IMG/VR virus record: IMGVR_UViG_3300015171_000024
Location: 1-28,250 of that record
Length of the DNA stretch: 28,250 bases
Source of the DNA: a virus
Strand: one strand, 5' to 3'
The notes beneath the pieces were generated by a model, which had not been told where the DNA came from, made no database searches, and saw only the letters and a program-made list of their open reading frames with translations. The first letter of the stretch is position 1, and each line of letters opens with the position of its first letter. Positions 1-7,795 of the stretch are shown piece by piece. The position numbers and the translations under genes are program-made.

Positions 1-3000
1 CCAACTTGACCGCCGTTCGCCATGCCAATAATGCCGCCGCCGTGGAAGTGTGGCGCGAGGCTCATCGCCCACTGGTTATAAGCCGCAATTGACGCGGGGT
101 TGTTAGACAATGGGTGATTCTGGACGCTCCCGCTCGTTAGTCCCACTTGGCTGTAACCGCCTCCCTCGTCTAACTGCCATCGTCCAGACCGGAATAAGTT
201 GCGCTCATCAGCTTGCGGAAGGTTGGGTGCGCCGCCGTAATCTGTGCTCGCTTTTATCCTCGCGTCAGAAGCGGACATCTGACTTGTCCCGTAGCCGATG
301 TAATCGGGCGAGTGACCGCCAACCCCGCCCGTCACCCCGCCGCTCGCGACGTTTGAGCCTACGTTGTGCGTTGCCCCGGCAAGCACGCGCGCCGCGCTTT
401 GCTCAACCAGTGTCGCGCTCGCGTCAATTCGGGCGACCGATTGCCACTGAGTGCCGTCCCATACTTGATAGACGCCAAGGGCGGTGTTCGGCTGAATATC
501 CCCGACATGGACCTGTCCTGAAACTCCAATGTTATAGCTAGGACTGCCACTTGGCAGAGTCACCCCTGCCGTTACGCCGCCAAAACCCGTGAAATTCAAA
601 CTCGCTCCTGCATCCAGCCCTGCTCCGACTCCGCTCGGCGACCTCCCTGCGTCAATCGCTTGCTGGATGTCGCTCATTCTCGGGAAGTTCCCGCCGGTGC
701 CGCGGTATGCGCCAACGTAGGTTGTAGCCGAGGTGGGAGTTACCCCGCCGCTGAAATGAGTGTTGAGGTTGCTCTGGTAAAAGCCGTAATCGGCTAGGTT
801 GCCGTCCACGTCGCCATGCCAAGGAGGATTTACCTCGCCGCCTGTTGCATATCCGCGAACATGCGCGCGCCCTGCGTTAAGTGCGTTTAAGTTGTCGAGG
901 CCGATGCTGCGCGCTGCGTCTTTCCGAATGACGTATTCGCCGCCCATTACCATAATCGGCACATCATCGCGCGAGCCGCTTCCGCCGCTGATTGGCCCAC
1001 CTTCTGCCAAGCCGCCGCCGATTTTCCCTGATCCGCCAGCGCCGACAACGCTGTTCCCGACGCTGTTGACGCTGCCGGTCACGCTCCCGCCGCCGCTAAA
1101 GTAGCCTAGCGCCTGCTGGATCGCCCATTGCACAAGCAGCTTGACGATAATTTTCTCGATGTCCTTGACGATGGATAGCGCCATATCCTTAAACCCCTGC
1201 GACACGCTCTTGGTTCCATCGAGGATGTCCGAAAGGCTGCTCGAAATGTCGTTGTCGAGCGCGTTGACGATTTCGGTCGTTGCCTTCTCTAACCCTTGCT
1301 GCCACGTCCCGAACGCTTGGCGGGCCTTTTCCAGCCCGCGAATGACCGCCTGCGTGGCTGTCGCGGTGCCGTTGATGATGGCCTGATCTACTTCTTTCTC
1401 AAGGCGCAACCGTTCGGCGGCTATCTCCATCGCCTTCCGTTGCGCGTCAGTTAGCCCGTTCGTTGCGGTCGTGGCTACCGTCAGTTGTTTCGGATCGTAA
1501 AGCTCTTTGTAGGTCGATTCCGTTAGTTCAAGCGAGCGCCGGTAACGTTCCGTGGCGTCCTTGATGTTGGCGATCTGCGACATCTGATTTTGATAATCAG
1601 CGATAATGTCCGAGTCCGTTTTTACCTGCGTGGCGCTATCCTTTGTTGCCTTGGGTATGCGATGCAACGCTTGGTCGCCGTAGCTTCCCTGCGATAAGTC
1701 GCTCACTAATCCAACGCCCCGTTGCGTCGCAGTTAGTTCCGCGCGCTTCAATGCATCCGCTATGATCCTAGACAACTCGTCTCCGCGCACCTTCCAGCCT
1801 TCAATGAGATTACTGAGGTATTTGTTGCCGGGGTCGTTCTCTCCGGTTAGCACGGAATGGACTGAGCGGAGAATGGACTTTCCCATTTCGAGGCCGAAAG
1901 TCTCGATCTTGGGCAGAAGGATGTCGAAAATCATAATGCCCATCTGAATCAACACTAGCTCCCACGCGGCCTTGATTGTTGTCTGCCAGCTTTGCTCCTT
2001 CGCGATCAGTTCAAGCGCTCTCAGGATATGCGCCACTTCCTCGCCTGCCGACTTCGCCAACGGCACTAAAGTTTCCAGCCACTTAGCCAAGTCATTGAGT
2101 AACGGCGCGAGCGCCGTCGCGATTGGCTTGCCGAACGCGGATTGTAACTCTTCCCAAACGTTCTTTAGGTGCATCGTCGCGCCGGGCAACGTGTTCTGCA
2201 TGTAGTCCTGCAACGTCTTGCCGAACACCCCGCCGCTTTTCGTCGCGTCCTGAATGGCCTTGTTGACCTGTTCAATGCTGATCTGGCCTTTCTTGAACAT
2301 TTCCTGAATCTGATCCTTGCTCTTACCGAACTCGGCCATGAGCGCTTGCACGAGCACGACACTGTCATTGACGCCCCGCGTCATTAACTCCGTGCTGTTC
2401 ATGATGGCCTGCTGCGCCCGCGCGTAAGCTTGCGTCATGCCGTCAATGCTCTGCCCACTCGCCGCAGCCAGCGTAGCCACGGCTTGCACGCGCGGGATCA
2501 AGTTGTCGGCGCCGGTTCCGAGTAAAGTCAATTGCTCGGCGGCTTTTGTTAGCTGCTCGAAATTGAAAGAGCCTTGGGACGAGGTAAAATCATGTAACTC
2601 TTTCAACTTCTCTTCCGCCAAGGTCGCGTTTCCGATTAATTGTTTGAAGGGGAACTCTATTTTTTGTTTCGCCGCGCCCGCTTCAATCGCGCCGCGAAAC
2701 TCTTTCCATGCGATAACGAGTGCCCCTACGGTCGCGACAAAGGCGGCCAGCGTGACAATCACGCCCGCAATAACCGCTCCTAACGCTAACGTGCTCATGC
2801 CAACCCCGGCCTGCGCGACGCTCAATAACTTGTCTGCTTCGGCTAACTCCTTTTTTGCCACCGTTTCCGCCCCCACCGCAACGGCTTTTTCTTTTCGCAC
2901 CGCGCTCTCAAGTTGATCTATTTGAGCCAGCTTGGTCGCGCCATCTTTTACGGTTTGCTGCGCCAGCGAATAATTCCTAAGCGCCTCGGACGCTTTCATG

Positions 3001-3518
3001 TGCTCTTGGCCTGAACGGTTGATGCCGTTGTTGACCACTGCCTGAGCCGCCGCCATGACGTTCATTACTTCGGCTCGCGCCCCCTGCAATTCCGCCAGCT
3101 TTCCCTCTGCCAGCCCTAGCGCGCTGGATGCCTGAACGCTGGCGCTTTTCGCTGCGTTCACTCTCCCGATAGCGCCCTCCAGTGTTGCAGACGCTATAAG
3201 GCCCGCCTTGAATGCCGTTGTGAGTGCATTTTGCGCCGCCGCCGACCTGTTCGCGCGCTCCGTGAACATTTCCGCTCGCGCCGCCATTCGTTCCAGAGCG
3301 ATACCTACTCGCGTTGACGAACTCTCTAAGGGGCCAAGTCCGCGCGCCATTGTGAGTGCGCTTTGGACGTTGCGCGACATGGCCGCGCTGTGCAGGTCGA
3401 TCTTCCGCGCGCTCGCTTCCGTAGCCGCCGCCATTGACGCCTGCGCCCTGTTCCATTGCTCAGCGGCTGCGGTGTCCGCTGTTAGTTTTACACCGTAAGT
3501 TGCAAGGTTTTCAGCCAT
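1..3518 (-). CDS. Tail tape-measure protein (3' end outside window)
   Basis: The frame opens with ATG at 3518 and stays open for 1172 codons to the window edge, so the C-terminus is missing. Tape-measure proteins set tail length and help DNA entry. The N-terminal about 230 residues are Ala-rich and helical with many Glu, Lys and Gln, as expected of a coiled rod. A hydrophobic stretch at about residues 243-272 fits the usual membrane-active segment. A typical tape-measure core follows (QLTKAAEQLTLLGTG, then IQEMFKKGQISIEQVNKAI). Around residues 836-880 is the C-terminal signature GGPISGGSGSRDDVPIMVMG followed by GEYVIRKDA. A second Gly-rich motif, HFHGGGIIGMANGGQ, appears at the truncated end, so more of this repeat type may lie beyond the window. 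The start overlaps the end of the chaperone extension by 8 bases. Family assignment is firm; no exact homologue can be named. Confidence 0.93.
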   Translation of the reverse strand, partial: MAENLATYGVKLTADTAAAEQWNRAQASMAAATEASARKIDLHSAAMSRNVQSALTMARGLGPLESSSTRVGIALERMAARAEMFTERANRSAAAQNALTTAFKAGLIASATLEGAIGRVNAAKSASVQASSALGLAEGKLAELQGARAEVMNVMAAAQAVVNNGINRSGQEHMKASEALRNYSLAQQTVKDGATKLAQIDQLESAVRKEKAVAVGAETVAKKELAEADKLLSVAQAGVGMSTLALGAVIAGVIVTLAAFVATVGALVIAWKEFRGAIEAGAAKQKIEFPFKQLIGNATLAEEKLKELHDFTSSQGSFNFEQLTKAAEQLTLLGTGADNLIPRVQAVATLAAASGQSIDGMTQAYARAQQAIMNSTELMTRGVNDSVVLVQALMAEFGKSKDQIQEMFKKGQISIEQVNKAIQDATKSGGVFGKTLQDYMQNTLPGATMHLKNVWEELQSAFGKPIATALAPLLNDLAKWLETLVPLAKSAGEEVAHILRALELIAKEQSWQTTIKAAWELVLIQMGIMIFDILLPKIETFGLEMGKSILRSVHSVLTGENDPGNKYLSNLIEGWKVRGDELSRIIADALKRAELTATQRGVGLVSDLSQGSYGDQALHRIPKATKDSATQVKTDSDIIADYQNQMSQIANIKDATERYRRSLELTESTYKELYDPKQLTVATTATNGLTDAQRKAMEIAAERLRLEKEVDQAIINGTATATQAVIRGLEKARQAFGTWQQGLEKATTEIVNALDNDISSSLSDILDGTKSVSQGFKDMALSIVKDIEKIIVKLLVQWAIQQALGYFSGGGSVTGSVNSVGNSVVGAGGSGKIGGGLAEGGPISGGSGSRDDVPIMVMGGEYVIRKDAARSIGLDNLNALNAGRAHVRGYATGGEVNPPWHGDVDGNLADYGFYQSNLNTHFSGGVTPTSATTYVGAYRGTGGNFPRMSDIQQAIDAGRSPSGVGAGLDAGASLNFTGFGGVTAGVTLPSGSPSYNIGVSGQVHVGDIQPNTALGVYQVWDGTQWQSVARIDASATLVEQSAARVLAGATHNVGSNVASGGVTGGVGGHSPDYIGYGTSQMSASDARIKASTDYGGAPNLPQADERNLFRSGRWQLDEGGGYSQVGLTSGSVQNHPLSNNPASIAAYNQWAMSLAPHFHGGGIIGMANGGQV

Positions 3519-3849
3519 GAGCGCGCGATGGGTTGTGATCCTTATGCCACTCGATGAACGCTCTGTCGAGTCCGAACATATAATCAACGAACTCCGCTGC
3601 CGTTAGCCACTCGTTAAAGCCGAACATTTCGTAAGCGGTTCTTACGTCCGGCAGAGTTATCGGCGCTGGCGCATCCCCCATTGATTGCGCCCTGCCCTTT
3701 GCCACCATCAGGTAGCAGTCGAATAGCGCTTGAAGGTCTGAGAATAGCTTGGGCGCGGCATCCAGCGCCGGTATCTCTTCCCCTTCGCAAGCTTGATCGT
3801 TAAGAAACTCCGCTTCTTGGCCCCACTTTAGGAGCCATTCCAGAGCCGC
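3511..3849 (-). CDS. Tail assembly chaperone T-type extension, probably made only by frameshift
   Basis: This frame is open from a TGA just upstream of 3853 down to the stop at 3511-3513. It encodes about 112 residues, starting ALEWLLKWGQEAEFL and ending AFIEWHKDHNPSRAHG. It has no ATG, GTG or TTG before an internal ATG at 3708, which lies well inside what looks like one continuous domain. The pattern (Trp-rich start, Pro-rich middle, then YEMFGFNEWLTAAEFVDYMF) resembles the T part of the G and GT chaperone pair found just upstream of tape-measure genes in long-tailed phages. The likely product is a 255-residue fusion of the first 143 residues of the upstream protein with this extension. A stand-alone 65-aa product from the ATG at 3708 is possible but would cut the domain. 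Confidence 0.75.
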   Translation of the reverse strand, partial: AALEWLLKWGQEAEFLNDQACEGEEIPALDAAPKLFSDLQALFDCYLMVAKGRAQSMGDAPAPITLPDVRTAYEMFGFNEWLTAAEFVDYMFGLDRAFIEWHKDHNPSRAHG

Positions 3850-4279
3850 TTTTCAATTCCTCGTGAGCGCTTTCCCCCTCTGTCTCTGCGCTCTGAGATT
3901 CGTGGTTAGTGGCTTGGAAGTTTTCGAGCACAGCGGCCTCGACCTGAACGAAGTCGCGAATCTCTTTGCTTTGAGTGAGCAACAGCTTGGCGTTTTCAGC
4001 GTTGTATTCGAACGGCTGACCGTTGTTCTCCAAGCCTTTCCAGTCGAGCAAGATCGTGTCGATGATTGCGTCCACGGTGACGCCTAGCACTACCGAGGCA
4101 GGTAGCACTCGCGTCCGGTTGCGCCGTCTTACCGCCGCCGCGATGCGGTTTAATTTATCGTCATACCGCGAACTGCCGATGTAAGCGATCTTGAATGCCA
4201 CGCCCTTGTTCGCGTCGTAGTCTAACCATACACCTTGCTGCTCCTTATCGGAGTCAGCGATGAATGCTTTAATGTCCAT
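3800..4279 (-). CDS. Tail assembly chaperone (G-type)
   Basis: Encodes 159 aa. Proteins of this position and type bind the tape-measure protein during tail assembly and are not kept in the virion. The N-terminal half has the usual pattern of an opening MDIKAF, GVWLDYDANKGVAFKIAYIG, then a basic helix. The middle has DWKGLENNGQPFEYNAENAK, a typical chaperone stretch followed by a phenylalanine helix. The last 16 residues (after Lys143) are low-complexity Ser/Gly and are the part lost when the frame shifts into the next gene. It lies between the tail-tube gene and the tape-measure gene, as expected. The ATG at 4279 is preceded by a purine-rich GAGAGA site. One copy of the 28-bp palindrome sits 27 bases upstream of the start. 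No sequence motif is catalytic; assignment rests on pattern and gene order. Confidence 0.8.
   Translation of the reverse strand: MDIKAFIADSDKEQQGVWLDYDANKGVAFKIAYIGSSRYDDKLNRIAAAVRRRNRTRVLPASVVLGVTVDAIIDTILLDWKGLENNGQPFEYNAENAKLLLTQSKEIRDFVQVEAAVLENFQATNHESQSAETEGESAHEELKSGSGMAPKVGPRSGVS
3848..3856 (-). promoter_or_regulatory. Candidate programmed +1 (or -2) frameshift site
   Basis: On the minus strand the sequence is TTG AAA AGC in the G frame (codons 142-144). The run of four A at 3853-3850 would let tRNA-Lys slip from AAA to the overlapping AAA one base downstream and then read GCG in the T frame. A TGA in the T frame lies just upstream (3855-3853), so the crossover must occur in the short window between this TGA and the G-frame stop at 3800-3802. 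Canonical G/GT shifts are usually -1. The +1 direction here follows from the frames, and an equivalent -2 slip cannot be excluded. Confidence 0.55.
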
Positions 4280-4306
4280 TTTCTCTCTTTCGTTTTCGTT
4301 GACCGA

Positions 4307-4334
4307 CAGTTATTCGATTTTTCGAATAACGCTC
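4307..4334. repeat. 28-bp palindromic hairpin repeat, copy 1
   Basis: Arms GTTATTCG and CGAATAAC flank the loop ATTTTT (plus strand). The left outer base is C instead of the usual G. It starts 4 bases after the stop of the tail-tube gene and ends 27 bases before the chaperone start, so it lies in the intercistronic spacer. Minus-strand orientation: GAGCG end first, loop AAAAAT. Confidence 0.9.
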
Positions 4335-4338
4335 CCGC

Positions 4339-5481
4339 TTAGGTGCGGGTGATTTGTAAGTGCGCCGCCGTCACGGAATCGTAAAGCGCGCGAAATTGGA
4401 GTGTCTGCATAACGTCCGCGTCCACGCCCGCGATTTCCTGATTCACGTCCGGCAGTTTGATCTTGGGCAGCAGAACAGTGTAGGTGCGACCAGAGAGCGG
4501 ATCAGCTATCACGAACGAGAACGACGTGGAGCCGTTCGTAAGGAACTGATCGTAGAGCGCGCCGCTCTTGAAGTAGCAGTCCATTTGCCCGGTCAAGTCC
4601 ATCACGCCGCGACCGAAGTCGTCCGACGCCTGACTCTCGACGTGATCGTGGAGGCGAAGGTTGTTGTGCAGGCTGAATTTCAAGGACTTCACCTTAATGC
4701 CCGTCATGTTGGTGTTCGTCTCGATGTTCGTGATTTGCGGCCCGCAAGGAATAGGCGGGGATACCGTCTGCGCCGTCTGACTCGCCGATACGGTTGCGCC
4801 GGAACGTGTCGCCTGCGCTCCCATGAATCCGAAGTTGCTCATAACGATCTTGCGAGCGCTCACGTCCAAGTCCCATGTGTTCACCGCGCAGCCTCGGAAC
4901 TGGAAAAACTGCGGAAGGTCGAGGAAACCTTTCTCGATAAGAAACGAGCGATTGACGACGCCGTTCTTAATGATGTTGCCGGTCGAGCGCGCCTTGACCG
5001 TGAAGGATAAGGCCGAGCCGCTGGCGGTCGCCGCGTTTGAGAGCACAATGGTTGTCCCGTTTGTCACCGACGAGATGGTGGTGTTTGGTGGGATGTTCGT
5101 GCCGGTGATAGAACGTCCGACATCAGGGGCCGTGAATGCGCCCGTCGCGCTCGTGAAAGTCGTGCTGGCATTAGTTGTCACGCCGTCCGCCAGCGTAACG
5201 TCTCCCTGTGTTCCCCATGTGCCGCACATCGCGGCCTCGATGAGCATGTCGAAAGTTCCGTAAGATAACTCAGCGTCAATCGCGCCCGCTACGTCAACGC
5301 CAAGTAGGATAAGGTCGCTTCGCATCCGGTCGGAGCGAATCTCGTTGCTGACCGTGGTGGAGTTTTTGTGCGCGATCGTTTCCTTGAGGAAACGCAGCTT
5401 TTGCATGACCGGAGTAGCCGGGACTTCGTTGAATACCGTCTCAGTCGAGAGTAGTAATTGGCCGCGCGAGGAATCAGACAT
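4339..5481 (-). CDS. Major tail-tube protein
   Basis: 380 aa. It polymerises into the tube of the long tail. The N-terminal part (GQLLLSTETVFNEVPATPV, then IAHKNSTTVSNEIRSDR) and the C-terminal part (SLHNNLRLHDHVESQ, then GQMDCYFKSGALYDQF) match the tail-tube fold of siphoviruses in which a Lys/Asp beta-sandwich is split by an inserted domain. The insert at about residues 93-165 is Thr/Ser/Gly/Val-rich (TLADGVTTNAS, VGRSITGTNIPPNTTISSV), a common Ig-like surface domain of tail-tube proteins. The ATG at 5481 has GGAG nine bases upstream. It follows the tail-terminator gene after a 64-base gap and precedes the chaperones, the conserved siphovirus order. No truncation is seen. Confidence 0.88.
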   Translation of the reverse strand: MSDSSRGQLLLSTETVFNEVPATPVMQKLRFLKETIAHKNSTTVSNEIRSDRMRSDLILLGVDVAGAIDAELSYGTFDMLIEAAMCGTWGTQGDVTLADGVTTNASTTFTSATGAFTAPDVGRSITGTNIPPNTTISSVTNGTTIVLSNAATASGSALSFTVKARSTGNIIKNGVVNRSFLIEKGFLDLPQFFQFRGCAVNTWDLDVSARKIVMSNFGFMGAQATRSGATVSASQTAQTVSPPIPCGPQITNIETNTNMTGIKVKSLKFSLHNNLRLHDHVESQASDDFGRGVMDLTGQMDCYFKSGALYDQFLTNGSTSFSFVIADPLSGRTYTVLLPKIKLPDVNQEIAGVDADVMQTLQFRALYDSVTAAHLQITRT

Positions 5482-5545
5482 TTGTTTTTATCTCCGGTTT
5501 GTTAGCGGCTTTTACAGCCGTGAGGCACCCTTAGCAAGGTTTTTT
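5482..5545. other. Intergenic gap with small hairpin
   Basis: This 64-base spacer separates the tail-terminator stop from the tail-tube start. It contains CGGCT-TTTAC-AGCCG (5509-5523), a 5-bp stem, and an A-rich minus-strand tract just after the upstream stop. The hairpin is too weak and lacks a following T-run, so I do not call it a terminator. It may simply space the ribosome site GGAG of the strongly expressed tail-tube gene. Confidence 0.3.
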
Positions 5546-5965
5546 TTATGGCGTATCAATCTGGAATGGGACGGTGCATCTCCAGAGTTGCCATCCCGTT
5601 CCGTCCGGCCCGATGAAAACTAAGTTAGCGCGCCGAAACAAAATCACCGTGGAGTCAGATACCGTGAGTCTTTTCTCGTCTAGAATGGCCGCGATCTTGT
5701 CGCCCATTTTCGCCGCGTCGATGGTTCCTTTGCCTTCTGGCACGAATAGCTGAAACCAAAGCATCGCGTGAGTGCGCCTCATAAGCCCGCCTACGTCTGC
5801 GCTGTCAGCGGTTATCGGCCTCAGCGACCATCGCGCCCATGCTGGCCCCGGTGGCGTGTAGGGCAGGTTTTCTGGTTGCAGCACGTAAGCGAAGCCGCCC
5901 GAACCCCACCCTGATCCGCCCGCTAAGTAGGTGCCGATTGTTTCCCTGACTAGCTCGTAGTTCAT
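5546..5965 (-). CDS. Tail terminator (DUF4128-like)
   Basis: 139 aa. The expected role is to cap the tail tube when the tape length is reached and to join it to the head. The sequence has the features of the phage tail-terminator-like family: an N-terminal helix (MNYELVRETIGTYLAG), a conserved WARWSLRPI strand, RRTHAMLWFQLFVPEGKGT, then the helix AAKMGDKIAAILDE and a beta C-terminus. Length is normal for the family. Its ATG overlaps the stop of the preceding gene as ATGA (5962-5965), so the two are translationally coupled. It lies directly upstream of the tail tube, where a terminator gene is usually found. The domain assignment is from pattern memory and was not checked by profile search. 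Confidence 0.75.
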   Translation of the reverse strand: MNYELVRETIGTYLAGGSGWGSGGFAYVLQPENLPYTPPGPAWARWSLRPITADSADVGGLMRRTHAMLWFQLFVPEGKGTIDAAKMGDKIAAILDEKRLTVSDSTVILFRRANLVFIGPDGTGWQLWRCTVPFQIDTP

Positions 5966-6393
5966 GGCTCTTGCAGCAAACCTAAAACGAAGTCAACGCG
6001 CGCCTCGACCGCTGCGATACTAATTTGAATCCAGCCCGAGGGAGCTTGCTTGGACGTTCCTTCGTTGAGGTATTGGATGTAGTCAACTGAGTTGGTGATG
6101 TAAACGGTGTTCTCGGCGTTGATTTGCGAAATAAGTCCAAGGTCAGGTGGCGGTGATGGCATAACCGCGCCGCCCCCGCGCGCCGGTGGCGTGCTCACGC
6201 TCTCATCTATTTCGCCAATCCCTATTTTCCAGTTGGCGCGCGAGTAACCCGTGTCAACCGGGTTGCGCAGCGTGAACTCATTGTAAATCTCCCATGCTAC
6301 TCGCTTCCGCAGCGCCACGTAATCGTGATCCAGTGCCTTGCTGAGTTTCGCCAAGTCAGCCTTAAACTCGGAAACGTTTTGCAGTTGACTCAT
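5962..6393 (-). CDS. Neck/tail-completion protein (HK97 gp10-like)
   Basis: 143 aa. It looks like the HK97 gp10 type head-tail joining family: a helical N-terminus with basic residues (ALDHDYVALRKRVAWEIY), then the diagnostic NPVDTGYSRANWKIGIG, and later VYITNSVDYIQYLNEGTSKQAPSGW. In the family these proteins join tail to connector. The central stretch has a Gly/Pro-rich loop (TPPARGGGAVMPSPPPD). It overlaps both neighbours by ATGA (6390-6393 and 5962-5965) and sits between the head-closure-like protein and the tail terminator, the expected place. Confidence in the family is high because the DTG.SRANW motif is distinctive. Confidence 0.85.
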   Translation of the reverse strand: MSQLQNVSEFKADLAKLSKALDHDYVALRKRVAWEIYNEFTLRNPVDTGYSRANWKIGIGEIDESVSTPPARGGGAVMPSPPPDLGLISQINAENTVYITNSVDYIQYLNEGTSKQAPSGWIQISIAAVEARVDFVLGLLQEP

Positions 6394-6761
6394 TTTCTGA
6401 TTTTGATTGTCACGGTTGCCTTCACCGGGTCAGGCCGAACATCGTAAACCGTCCAGAGCACAGAATTGATGAGCACGGTGAAGCCATTCACGATGTCGCC
6501 GCTAAATCCGGCTGCGATCAGACTGGCGACGCGCACTAGCAAGGTAGCAGTCCGAGCCGCGTCCTCCGCTAGCTTCTGATCGTGCGTTTGATAGAGGAAG
6601 CCCTTGACTGCGTAGGAAGTGCCGCCCGTGGTTGTATCGGTCACGGGATTGTAGCTGCCGCCATTCGTCGTGATCGTCGTCGCAACTGTAGCTTGCCCGG
6701 CAAGATCGAAAGCTAACGCGGTCGCATTGTCCGCGAGCGTCTTTATGTCGATCTGGCTCAT
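6390..6761 (-). CDS. Head-tail connector / head-closure-like protein
   Basis: 123 aa from the ATG at 6761, which overlaps the preceding stop as ATGA. A longer frame to 6860 exists but would lie inside the upstream gene, so I reject it. The sequence is beta-rich (TVATTITTNGGSYNP, GTSYAVKGFLYQTHDQKL, GFTVLINSVLWTVYDV) with a C-terminal Lys-rich strand VKATVTIKIRK. Position between a DnaT-like connector and an HK97 gp10-like protein suggests the head-closure (stopper) protein. The family cannot be confirmed without a structure-based search; the call rests mainly on gene order and size. Confidence 0.6.
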   Translation of the reverse strand: MSQIDIKTLADNATALAFDLAGQATVATTITTNGGSYNPVTDTTTGGTSYAVKGFLYQTHDQKLAEDAARTATLLVRVASLIAAGFSGDIVNGFTVLINSVLWTVYDVRPDPVKATVTIKIRK

Positions 6762-7333
6762 TGCCCGCGCCGCACGCGCACCTGTCCGCGACCGTAACGA
6801 AACGAGTGAACCAGCTTGACTAGCATCCGTTGCGCTTCCTCGGTAAGCGGTTGCTGCCAATCACCTTCGCGTTCCGGCTTAAATACCATCCGAACCGCGC
6901 CCGCTACATCAATGGATTGAATCCCTTTCTGTCCTAGCTCAAGCGTGCGATCCGTTCGAATCAAGTCCTGCGCTACGTGCGCGGTCGCTTGGCTTAGGTA
7001 ACTCGGAATCTTCGTGTCGTCGAAATAGTTGGCGAACAGCGCCGAAATTCGCCCCGGCATCTGACCATAGAAGTCATCGTTGCGCGCCCTGATGCGCGGC
7101 CATTCCAAACTCTGTGTCTCTGACTTCCGCCAGCCGCGAAAGTTACAACTCTTGTCAATCACCCGCGTTGCCATCGCGAGCGCCACCTTCTGCTTGTCTG
7201 TTACAGACGCCGCTGCCGTCCAGTCCGCGTTGTAAAGGCTCGCATCGTGATACGCCTGCGCGTCAACGAGGCTGCAATAGCTGTTCGCATTAGCTAGGCC
7301 AGTTCCATCCTCGACGACGAGAGTGAAGGCCAT
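6758..7333 (-). CDS. Head-tail adaptor, DnaT-like domain protein
   Basis: 191 aa. The N-terminus has the pattern of the phage DnaT-like putative adaptor family: VEDGTGLANANSYCSLVDAQ, AYHD, then VALAMATRVIDKSCNFRGWR, and TQSLEWPRI. The conserved AT..ID, RGWR and SLEWPR elements are all present. Despite the family name, location next to neck genes argues for the portal-proximal adaptor (head-tail connector 1) rather than a replication role. The C-terminus is helical and basic (LVKLVHSFRYGRGQVRVRRGQ). It starts at an ATG with GAGG close by and ends in an ATGA overlap with the next gene. Confidence 0.75.
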   Translation of the reverse strand: MAFTLVVEDGTGLANANSYCSLVDAQAYHDASLYNADWTAAASVTDKQKVALAMATRVIDKSCNFRGWRKSETQSLEWPRIRARNDDFYGQMPGRISALFANYFDDTKIPSYLSQATAHVAQDLIRTDRTLELGQKGIQSIDVAGAVRMVFKPEREGDWQQPLTEEAQRMLVKLVHSFRYGRGQVRVRRGQ

Positions 7334-7354
7334 AACCTCACGGTGCGCCCGCCC

Positions 7355-7750
7355 TTATTGCGCGACGAAACCGATTTTCAATACCCCGGCGAGCGCGTTC
7401 GTGGCGTGCGTGTTAATCACGTTCACCGTGAACGATCCCGCGCTAACGCCAGTAATTGTGACGTAAGGCACGCCGTTGGTGAAATATGTTCCGCTATAAT
7501 TCAAGATCGACGGAATCACGACCTGATTGGCCGTAACTGCCTTGCTCGATACAACGAATGAGGACACGGATGCCGCCGCCGTAGTTGCATTAAAGGTCGT
7601 GATGACGCCCGCTGGCGCATCCAGCGTCACGCCGGTCGTGAGTGACGTGATCTGCGTGACCGCCGCTTGACCTTGATAGTTGGCTTGTCCGAAGATTGGC
7701 GACACGCAGAGAGCGAGAATCGCCAGCATTGCAATCAGTTTGTTTTTCAT
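7355..7750 (-). CDS. Secreted beta-rich putative virion protein C (131 aa, Sec signal)
   Basis: 131 aa. Residues 1-21 form a clear Sec signal peptide: MKNK, a hydrophobic core LIAMLAILALCVSPI, then FGQA. The mature part is Thr/Val/Ala-rich and beta-stranded (TQITSLTTGVTLDAPAGVIT, then VSAGSFTVNVINTHATNALA). This pattern is common in phage head- or tail-fibre-like and decoration domains, so the body looks like a virion protein while the N-terminus looks exported. It is the last of three adjacent genes with the same architecture. AGGA lies about 11 bases upstream of the ATG. Function is unknown; a surface or adhesion role is possible but not shown. Confidence 0.7.
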   Translation of the reverse strand: MKNKLIAMLAILALCVSPIFGQANYQGQAAVTQITSLTTGVTLDAPAGVITTFNATTAAASVSSFVVSSKAVTANQVVIPSILNYSGTYFTNGVPYVTITGVSAGSFTVNVINTHATNALAGVLKIGFVAQ

Positions 7751-7795
7751 GTTTTTGGGTTCCTGCTCTTTTGCTGCGTTTATCCTAACGAAAGT

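Noticed and set aside
110-541. Plus-strand ORFs throughout, e.g. 110-541, 2437-2916, 4360-5010, 8774-9376, 10334-11152, 12260-12895
   Set aside because: They lie opposite clear minus-strand genes, have low-complexity Arg/Ser/Leu-rich products and no recognisable domains or ribosome sites.
2977-3456. Minus-strand 159-aa ORF within the tape-measure region
   Set aside because: It is an out-of-frame shadow of the tape-measure gene with Gly/Arg-rich product.
3511-3708. Independent 65-aa gene
   Set aside because: The same frame is open for 47 codons upstream and continues a chaperone-type domain, so a frameshift product is more likely.
5482-5545. Terminator between tail-terminator and tail-tube genes
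   Set aside because: Only a 5-bp stem and no T-run on the minus strand.
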